Assembly: GCA_963728975.1 (NCBI GenBank)
Contig: CAVSMF010000001.1
Span: 1,674,001-1,738,000 of the forward strand
Length of the DNA: 64,000 bases
Direction: 5' to 3'
DNA from: DATFCK01 sp963728975
GTDB lineage: Bacteria > Verrucomicrobiota > Verrucomicrobiia > Chthoniobacterales > UBA10450
Part shown: positions 57,795 to 64,000 of the stretch, in pieces
How positions within the stretch are numbered: position 1 is the stretch's first letter
Layout: the number at the start of each line of letters is the position of its first letter
Notes under the pieces: generated by a model
Seen by the model: the letters and a program-made list of their open reading frames with translations, nothing else
Database searches by the model: none
Told to the model about the DNA's origin: nothing
Position numbers and translations under genes: made by a program

Positions 57795-58889
57795 ATGGCA
57801 GAGGAGTGGATTATTCAGGTAGACGGTCGGGATTACGGTCCGGCCGCCCTCGAGCTTTTGCGGGAGTGGAAAGAAGAAGGACGCGTTTTGCCGGATAACC
57901 CGGCGCGCTTGGCCGATGCCGAGGTCTGGGTCACCGCCGGCGAGATTCCCACCCTGTTCGAACCGGTTCCTGCCCCGCCGCCGATTCAGCCGTCAGGAGT
58001 GGTTCAGCCCCCCTTCCATTCTCTCTGGACCGGCACCTTTTCGATTTATCGCCAGGGCTTTGTCCAATTTACCTGTCTTGCCCTGCTTGTTATTGTCCCC
58101 TCCGTTTGTGCCCAGCTTACCAGTGCCGCGCTTGAGTCCTCGTCCGGGGGGAATATCGATTTTCGCACTCTGCTCGCCACCGGCTTCGCTTTTTGCATGC
58201 TCCTGCTCAATCTTGCCTTGTGGCCGGTTTACATTTCCGGGATCCAAATCCTCTCCGCGGAACTCACCGCCGGCCGGCGGGTCGGGTTCTTTGCTCTTGT
58301 AAATGCGGCCCTGAAATTCTGGCCGCGGGTGGCTCTGCTTTGTCTCTTTGTTTATGGGACTTACTTGTTTTGGACCCTGCTGCCGGTCGGCCTGATCTTC
58401 GTTATGCTGTTGGGCAGCCCTTCAGTTTTTTCCATTTTTTTCGCTCTCCTTTTGCTCGGATTTTGGATTTGGATCACCGGGCGCCTTTGGGTGAATTTTT
58501 TGTTTTGGCAGCAGTTCGCGGTTCTGAGTGGGTCCGATGTTCCCGAGACGCTGCGGCGGAGCAAGGAGCTGGCCCGCAGCGGCCTTGATCTTCCCTGGTA
58601 TCGGCGACCGCTCTGGCGCGGCGTTTTTATTTTCGGAGTCTGGTGTGTACTTATCATGGCGCTCGACATCGGCCCGGCCTGGCCGATGATCCGCGACTAT
58701 TTTCATCAAATGGCCCACCCCCAAAATCCGGAAGCGCTCATGGAAGCGCTTAAGGCCGGCTCGAAAGCTCGCGGATTCGATCTCCCGAGTTTTGCTATCG
58801 GAATATTCCAGGGCTTGCTTCGTCCTCTTCTCGGCATCGCATTCGTCCTTCTATACTTCGACCATGCCGCTCCAGACCGTAATCGTTGA
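57795..58889 (+). CDS. GYF-2/DUF4339 domain plus polytopic membrane protein
   Basis: 364 residues from ATG 57795. Residues 1-55 (MAEEWIIQVDGRDYGPAALE, LLREWKEEGRVLP) match the GYF_2 domain, a short W-x-x...G-P...L-L module. After a Pro-rich linker come about six helices (FTCLALLVIVPSVCAQL; LLATGFAFCMLLLNLALWPVYI; LCLFVYGTYLFWTLLPVGLIFVMLL; FGVWCVLIMALDIGPAW). Similar proteins are common in Verrucomicrobia with unknown role. Its end overlaps the next gene by 26 bases. Confidence 0.75.
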   Translation: MAEEWIIQVDGRDYGPAALELLREWKEEGRVLPDNPARLADAEVWVTAGEIPTLFEPVPAPPPIQPSGVVQPPFHSLWTGTFSIYRQGFVQFTCLALLVIVPSVCAQLTSAALESSSGGNIDFRTLLATGFAFCMLLLNLALWPVYISGIQILSAELTAGRRVGFFALVNAALKFWPRVALLCLFVYGTYLFWTLLPVGLIFVMLLGSPSVFSIFFALLLLGFWIWITGRLWVNFLFWQQFAVLSGSDVPETLRRSKELARSGLDLPWYRRPLWRGVFIFGVWCVLIMALDIGPAWPMIRDYFHQMAHPQNPEALMEALKAGSKARGFDLPSFAIGIFQGLLRPLLGIAFVLLYFDHAAPDRNR

Positions 58890-59334
58890 TCGGCTGCGCC
58901 GGTTTTCCGGCCTGTCTAAAAATAGCGCGACCATCATCGCGAGGGCAACGGTTCTGCTCGCGGCCACGCTGGTGGTGGGCGCTTGCGCGAGCACCAGCGG
59001 CAATCTGGCGTTTCCCGGGCAGGCGATATCTCCCGAGCGCATCCGTCCGGTTAGCCCCTCGAACGCTTATGATACGCCGCCCAAGTTTTTGCGGGGTTAT
59101 GCGCCTTTTTATCCCATCCGGCAGCTGAAAATGCGGCGACCAGGCGAAGCGATTCTTCAATTCGATGTCGCGCTCGACGGAACAACCGCCAATATTCGCG
59201 TGGTATCCTCGAACGGATACGCCTTCTGGAAGCAGACAATGTTCGCTGTGGAAAAATGGCGGTTTGCGCCCGCTTTGAAAAACGGCCGTCCGGTCGTGGT
59301 CCGGATGCAGGTTGGCTTTGAGTTCAAAGGCTGA
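58864..59334 (+). CDS. TonB C-terminal domain lipoprotein, copy 1
   Basis: 156 residues from ATG 58864. It has a lipoprotein-like signal (TVLLAATLVVGACAST) with lipobox Cys, then NAYDTPPKFLRGYAPFYP and a TonB_C fold (GEAILQFDVALDGTTANIRVVSS, VEKWRFAPALKNGRPVVVRM). Classical TonB has an N-terminal helix that contacts ExbB; here a lipobox replaces it. It lies 133 bases ahead of a paralogue. An ExbB-ExbD pair exists at 6-7.3 kb but is unlinked. Confidence 0.75.
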   Translation: MPLQTVIVDRLRRFSGLSKNSATIIARATVLLAATLVVGACASTSGNLAFPGQAISPERIRPVSPSNAYDTPPKFLRGYAPFYPIRQLKMRRPGEAILQFDVALDGTTANIRVVSSNGYAFWKQTMFAVEKWRFAPALKNGRPVVVRMQVGFEFKG

Positions 59335-59467
59335 AATTCGGGAGTTTGGCGGGCGGGACAATTCTCTCCTTGGCCACCGAGAAAGAGCGGCGGTGTTCTC
59401 TTTATTGCCAGAATGCGAGGGTGGGCCATGTTGCAATGGCCGGTTGCCGAACAATGCCGGCGGTATC

Positions 59468-59908
59468 ATGTTGTCTTCGTTGTTCCACTCCGCACCACGT
59501 GCCCGCTCTCTTAGCGCGATATCGCTGGCGGCAGCAATGGCCGTCTGCGGTTGTTCAACTGTTCCACCGGCATTTGAAGGCAACCCCATGCCTGAAGCCC
59601 AGGTCGCAAATTATCTGGAGGTGATAACGCCTTCGCGCGGGTACGATACGCCCCCGAAATTTTTGAAAGGTTACGCTCCGTTTTTTCCATCCGCCGAATC
59701 AAGCAAACGCCAATGGGGTTACGCCAAACTCCAGTTCAAGGTTAGCCCGGACGGCTCGATCAGCGATATTCAGTTGATTGCGGCGACGGCTTATGATTTT
59801 GGAGAAGAGGCCATCGATGCGGTGAAGGATTGGAAGTTTGCCCCGGCCCGGAAAAATGGTCAGCCGGTTTCGGTGCGGGTGCGGCTTCCCTTCACCTTCC
59901 GCGCCTGA
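59468..59908 (+). CDS. TonB C-terminal domain lipoprotein, copy 2
   Basis: 146 residues from ATG 59468, with signal LSAISLAAAMAVCGCST. It shares SRGYDTPPKFLKGYAPFFP and the TonB_C core (KLQFKVSPDGSISDIQLIA, VKDWKFAPARKNGQPVSVRV) with the upstream gene. The two proteins are about 45 percent alike by eye and probably arose by tandem duplication. The shared YDTPPKFLxGYAPFxP segment may be a recognition motif of this family. Confidence 0.75.
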   Translation: MLSSLFHSAPRARSLSAISLAAAMAVCGCSTVPPAFEGNPMPEAQVANYLEVITPSRGYDTPPKFLKGYAPFFPSAESSKRQWGYAKLQFKVSPDGSISDIQLIAATAYDFGEEAIDAVKDWKFAPARKNGQPVSVRVRLPFTFRA

Positions 59909-59929
59909 GCGGCCGGTTGGGCTGCTGGG

Positions 59930-61477
59930 TTACTCCAGTGTCAGATAGGGCAGGAGACCATGCCTGCCTCCCTCCCGGCCAAAGCCGCTTTCCTTATATC
60001 CGCCGAACGGACTGGTGGGATCGAATTTATTATAAGTGTTGGCCCAGACCACGCCGGCCCGCAGCTTGTTAACAATCTTGAAAATTTTGCTGCCCTTGTC
60101 GGTCCAGACCCCGGCGCTCAACCCGTAGGGTGTATTGTTCGCTCGCTCGATCGCCTCTTCCGGTGTCCGGAAAGTCATGACACTGAGCACCGGGCCGAAG
60201 ATTTCTTCCTGGGCGATACGATGGGAGGCGGTCACCCCGGTAAAAAAGCTGGGCGGATACCAGTAGCCCTTCTCCGGGAGACGCAGCCGTGGTTGGACCA
60301 GTTCGGCGCCCTGCCGGAGGCCGCTGTCGACTAACTCGCAGATTTTCTCCAGTTGCATGCGGGAGTTGATTGCCCCGATATCGGTATTCTTGTCGAGCGG
60401 GTTTCCCACCCGCAGAGTTGCGATCCTATCGCGCAACTTGCGAATGACGGGTCCGAACACGCCTTCCTGGACGAACAAACGCGAACCGGCGCAGCAAACG
60501 TGGCCCTGGTTAAAATAAATGCCCGAGATAATGCCTTCGATCGCTTGATCGATCGGCGCATCTTCAAAGATGATGTTGGCCGCTTTTCCGCCAAGCTCCA
60601 GGGTCAGTCTCTTCCCGGTGCCGGCAATCGATTTTAGAATGCGTTTGCCAACTTCGGTCGATCCGGTAAAGGCAAGCTTCTGGATGTCGGGATGATCGAC
60701 GATCGCCTTCCCGGTTTCGCCCGCGCCGGTAACAATGTTCACCACCCCGTCGGGCAACTCCGCGGCTTGCAGAATCTCCGCCAGATGCATTGCGCTAATA
60801 CTGGTCGTCTCCGCCGGTTTCAAGACGCAGGTATTTCCGCAGGCCAGCGCCGGGGCGAGTTTCCAGGCCGCCATAAGCAGTGGAAAATTCCAGGGAATGA
60901 TCTGCCCGGCCACGCCTAACGAGCGGGGCGAACGTCCCGGAAACGCATACTGGAGTTTGTCGGCCCAGCCCGCATAGTAGAAGAAGTGCGCCGCAACCAG
61001 GGGCAGATCGATGTCGCGCGATTCTTTAATCGTTTTGCCGCCATCAATCGATTCGATCACGGCAAGTTCCCGCGCTTTTTCCTGAATCAAACGCGCGATC
61101 CGATAGAGATACTTGCCGCGCTCCCGGCCGGACATTTTCCCCCAAGGGCCATGGTAGGCCCGCCGCGCCGCTCTTACCGCCAAATCGACGTCTCCGGCCC
61201 CGGCTTCGGCGATTTCGGCCAGCTTTTCTTCGGTGGCCGGATTGATCGAGTCGAAATATTTTCCAGATCGGGGAGCAACGAACTTTCCGTTGATAAAAAG
61301 CGGATAGCGTTTCGCGATCTGAATATAACTGCTCGCTTCCGGCGCGGGCGCATAGCTCCACTTCTCTCCGAAAAGGAGCTGTCGCTCCCGGGCCGGCACC
61401 GCCGGACGGCGCTCCTTAACCTCGCCATTCCGCTCCACCAATATCAGGGTGGAGCTTCGCGTCTTTTTTCGGGCCAT
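59930..61477 (-). CDS. Aldehyde dehydrogenase family protein
   Basis: 515 residues from ATG 61477. The ALDH core has PWNFPLLMAAWKLAPALACGNT, the catalytic Glu in LELGGKAANI, the nucleophilic Cys in NQGHVCCAGSRLF (about 327) and EEIFGPVLSVMTF. The dinucleotide site FTGSTEVGKRI is intact. It is closest to the betaine/phenylacetaldehyde dehydrogenase type by eye; the substrate is unknown. The first 45 residues are a basic extension (ARKKTRSSTLILVERNGE) not in the family. Confidence 0.9.
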   Translation of the reverse strand: MARKKTRSSTLILVERNGEVKERRPAVPARERQLLFGEKWSYAPAPEASSYIQIAKRYPLFINGKFVAPRSGKYFDSINPATEEKLAEIAEAGAGDVDLAVRAARRAYHGPWGKMSGRERGKYLYRIARLIQEKARELAVIESIDGGKTIKESRDIDLPLVAAHFFYYAGWADKLQYAFPGRSPRSLGVAGQIIPWNFPLLMAAWKLAPALACGNTCVLKPAETTSISAMHLAEILQAAELPDGVVNIVTGAGETGKAIVDHPDIQKLAFTGSTEVGKRILKSIAGTGKRLTLELGGKAANIIFEDAPIDQAIEGIISGIYFNQGHVCCAGSRLFVQEGVFGPVIRKLRDRIATLRVGNPLDKNTDIGAINSRMQLEKICELVDSGLRQGAELVQPRLRLPEKGYWYPPSFFTGVTASHRIAQEEIFGPVLSVMTFRTPEEAIERANNTPYGLSAGVWTDKGSKIFKIVNKLRAGVVWANTYNKFDPTSPFGGYKESGFGREGGRHGLLPYLTLE

Positions 61478-61666
61478 GATTGCGTTACCCACGTGTTACT
61501 CCAAACAGGGCGGGGCCGCACCTAAAAAGCGCGCTCTCCACCAAGCCAGGCCGACCCCGGCTCCAGTTCCCCGGAAGCGAAACTATCCAACCGATCCCGT
61601 GTTAATGCATTGCCCTTTGGCCAACAAACAGATACTTTTCGCGTTAAATCCGTACATTTCTTACTC

Positions 61667-64000
61667 ATGAGGAATCCCATTTGTATCGCAGGCCGGTGGT
61701 ATCGCCGAATTTTTTTCCCCCTTCTGACCGCCACTCTGGTCGCCGGGCTTACCGTGTCAGGTGCTCTCGGGGCCGGCTCTGAATTACCCGGCAACATCGA
61801 CCATTTGCTGCGACAATTTTTGAGTTCTGCCGCACCGGCGGCCCCGGCCAACGCCACGCCGACTGCCCAGGCTGCGGGCAAATTGCCTGCCACCCGCCGT
61901 CTCCCTATCCGCGATGCCGAGCACCGGGTGCTGGTGGATATCCACCTGAGCGGTAAGGTTTCAATGGCCGATGTCCGAAACCAATTGGTCGGCGCCGGCG
62001 CAAAAATCGTCGCCGAAAACGGTTCGTATCGGCAGGGCATGATTTCCGCCTTCCTCCCGGTGAGCAAGGTTGCGGAGCTGGCCCGTGTTCCCGGGGTGCT
62101 CTCGATGTCGCTTACGCGGCGTCCCAGAAAGAATGTAGGCGCAACCACTTCTGGCGGAGTCTTTGTTATCCATTCGGATGTCCTGAATGCCATGGGACTT
62201 GACGGAACCGGAGAAACCGTCGGCGTTTTATCCGATAGCTACAATACGGCGGAGGTCGATGTTTTTGGCGATCCGCTGACGATTCACGCCGCCGACGATG
62301 TGGCGAGCGGAGATCTTCCGGGCATGGGCAATTCAGAAAACCCCAACCCAGTGGTGGTGCTGGAGGATTATCCTTCCGCTCCCGACGATCCGACGATCGA
62401 CGAAGGGCGGGCCATGCTCCAGATCGTTCACGATGTCGCTCCGAAAGCGAATCTGGCGTTCGCCACCGCTTTTGTCAGCAAGGTCGACTTTGCCAACAAC
62501 ATCCGCCGGCTTCGCACCGAGGCGAACTGCGACGTGATTGTCGATGACGTCATTTACACTGAAGAACCGATGTTTTCCGACGGCATCATTGCCCAGGCGG
62601 TTGATGACGTCGTCACCAGCACGACTTTGTCCGGACCCCAAAGCGCCTATTTTTCTTCCGCGGGAAACTTTGAAGGCGGCGGCTACATTTCCGATTTCAA
62701 TCCGGTCTCGGATACGGCGGCTCGGGCCGGTTTGCCCAACCAAAATCTAAAGCTCGACCAGGTTCCGGCGGATCTCACCTCGGGTGGATTTCACAATTTC
62801 AATCCCGACCCGGCCGGTCCGGTTGATATTTCCCAACGGTTTCTTGTCGATGCGGATGACGAAGTGGAGTTCGATCTGCAATGGAACGATCCTTTCGATA
62901 TCCCCGGCGGAATCACTACCGATTACAACATCCTGATCTTTGACGCAGACGGAAATTTCCTCACCGATTTTTCCGGCACCTCGGACAATTTTATGACTGA
63001 GGAAGCGATCGAGGATGTTTATCTGGAGAACCCTGGAGACGCGGCAAATTATCAGATCGCCATCAGTCGCTCCGGGAATGTTCCGGCTACACCGGTGGCG
63101 GGGAAAATTCGCTATCTGGCGATCGACAACTTTGGCGGAATCGGCGCGGAAGAATATTATCAGCCCAAAGCGCCGGCAACCTTTGGGCATTGCTGCGCCC
63201 GGGGAGCGATCGGCACCGCCGCTTATGTCTACACCGATTTTCCTTCCAACCCGGTAGCGCCCCCGTTCGAGCCATTCATCGAGGACTTCAGTTCAGCGGG
63301 GCCTTGCCCGATTGATTTCGATGCCGCCGGCAATCGCCTGGCCCAATCGGAAGTCCGGTTGAAGCCCGACATTGCCGCTCCCGACGGCGGTAATACCACA
63401 TTTTTCGGAGACGATTACGAAGGCGACGGTTTCCCCAATTTTTTCGGGACGAGCGCAGCGGCTCCGCATGCAGCCGGTTTAGCTGCTTTGCTCTTGCAAA
63501 AGGCGGGCGGTCCGGCCTCCCTGACCATGGCCCAAATGAAAAGCGCTTTGCAAGCGGGCGTTTCCCTTTCGCACGACCTTGATCCGTTCGTGAGTTCGGC
63601 CACGGCAACTGGCGGCCGGGGTAAGGGGAAAAAGAAGAAAAAACGCTTGAGCGGCTCCACCGTTACCGTCACCGGCACCGGAAACGACAGCAACGCTTCT
63701 TCCCGCGATACCAATTTTTTCACCATCACTTTCGCTACGACCAAGCGAAAGGAGACGCTCAGCTCGATTACGATCGATCTGACCGATGCTTACCTGAAAT
63801 TCGACACCACTTCGGATCTAGGCTTTCCGCTGACCCTCGGCAGGCTGGTCAACATCACTCCTGACGACATCATAACGTCAATCGTTCGCCCGGGGCTGGA
63901 CACGATCCCGTCGATCACCCTCTTTTTCCGTAACGGCGCGTTCACTCCCGGCACGTCGGTTTCGTTTGGCATCGATCGCGACTTCATTGGCGACGGCGGC
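61667..64000 (+). CDS. Secreted subtilisin-like (S8) protease, 3'-truncated by window edge
   Basis: The open frame runs from ATG 61667 through 778 codons to the window end. A signal peptide (PLLTATLVAGLTVSGALG) is followed by a propeptide-like part. Peptidase S8 landmarks: Asp190 in VGVLSDSYNT, the oxyanion Asn in YFSSAGNFE, and Ser596 in FFGTSAAAPHAAGLAALLL. Where HGTxVA should be, the sequence is IDEGRAMLQIVHD (Glu246), so the catalytic His is replaced by Glu. A basic insert (GRGKGKKKKKRLSG) follows. The C-terminal domain is cut off, so a sorting signal may exist beyond the window. Confidence 0.8.
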   Translation, partial: MRNPICIAGRWYRRIFFPLLTATLVAGLTVSGALGAGSELPGNIDHLLRQFLSSAAPAAPANATPTAQAAGKLPATRRLPIRDAEHRVLVDIHLSGKVSMADVRNQLVGAGAKIVAENGSYRQGMISAFLPVSKVAELARVPGVLSMSLTRRPRKNVGATTSGGVFVIHSDVLNAMGLDGTGETVGVLSDSYNTAEVDVFGDPLTIHAADDVASGDLPGMGNSENPNPVVVLEDYPSAPDDPTIDEGRAMLQIVHDVAPKANLAFATAFVSKVDFANNIRRLRTEANCDVIVDDVIYTEEPMFSDGIIAQAVDDVVTSTTLSGPQSAYFSSAGNFEGGGYISDFNPVSDTAARAGLPNQNLKLDQVPADLTSGGFHNFNPDPAGPVDISQRFLVDADDEVEFDLQWNDPFDIPGGITTDYNILIFDADGNFLTDFSGTSDNFMTEEAIEDVYLENPGDAANYQIAISRSGNVPATPVAGKIRYLAIDNFGGIGAEEYYQPKAPATFGHCCARGAIGTAAYVYTDFPSNPVAPPFEPFIEDFSSAGPCPIDFDAAGNRLAQSEVRLKPDIAAPDGGNTTFFGDDYEGDGFPNFFGTSAAAPHAAGLAALLLQKAGGPASLTMAQMKSALQAGVSLSHDLDPFVSSATATGGRGKGKKKKKRLSGSTVTVTGTGNDSNASSRDTNFFTITFATTKRKETLSSITIDLTDAYLKFDTTSDLGFPLTLGRLVNITPDDIITSIVRPGLDTIPSITLFFRNGAFTPGTSVSFGIDRDFIGDGG

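Overview
The window looks like a chromosomal stretch of a Verrucomicrobiota bacterium, probably Spartobacteria/Chthoniobacterales-like. This is inference. It rests on an SOS motif of the form TGTTC-N4-GAACA reported for that phylum, a giant PEP-CTERM beta-helix protein, a DP-repeat protein of a kind common in Verrucomicrobia and Planctomycetes, moderately high GC, many GTG/TTG starts, and many short palindromic repeats between and even inside genes. No phage, plasmid, CRISPR or rRNA is seen.

Layout. 0-10 kb: a truncated 3-hydroxyisobutyrate-dehydrogenase-like gene, ygfZ, a MalK/UgpC-type ATPase, a SufR-like regulator, glgE, and an exbB-exbD-TPR envelope operon. 10-12.5 kb (minus): lexA, imuA and only the N-terminal half of imuB. 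12.5-20.3 kb (minus): hscB, an A-type Fe-S carrier, a 1285-residue PEP-CTERM protein, a dus gene, an unknown gene and an LptF/G permease. 20.5-24.5 kb (plus): a DinG-type helicase and a DP-repeat protein. 24.7-29 kb (plus): the C-terminal half of imuB, then dnaE2. 29-31.7 kb: gnd, moaE, pgsA. 32-38 kb (minus): exopolysaccharide genes (Wza-like exporter, BY-kinase, beta-barrel, O-antigen ligase-like). 38-43 kb: a proline-rich CxxCH protein, PAP2 phosphatase, tRNA-Gly, DUF4412, maf, DUF2127, VOC, DUF3052. 43-46.4 kb: an HlyD/ABC-2 efflux operon interrupted by a 105-bp tandem repeat. 46.4-51.2 kb: M28 peptidase, membrane protein, DUF1059, peroxiredoxin, DUF488, a tRNA-Lys locus with two tandem GIY-YIG units, a HAD hydrolase. 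51.3-57.7 kb: a siroheme-decarboxylase-like fusion, trpD, birA, nadC, guaD, a 5'-3' exonuclease. 57.8-64 kb: a GYF/membrane protein, two TonB-C lipoproteins, an aldehyde dehydrogenase, and a subtilase that runs off the right edge.

Two observations stand out. (1) The SOS mutagenesis cassette lexA-imuA-imuB-dnaE2 is split. The two halves of ImuB lie 14 kb apart on opposite strands, each intact, each with a start and each unit with its own LexA box. A single inversion of about 10.27-24.74 kb would rejoin them exactly. (2) Downstream of tRNA-Lys(TTT) there are two 318-bp tandem units. Each is an 82-codon GIY-YIG nuclease ORF followed by a tRNA-Lys 3'-half-like sequence, which looks like a minimal tRNA-targeting element. 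Two further palindromic repeats are inserted in frame inside dnaE2.
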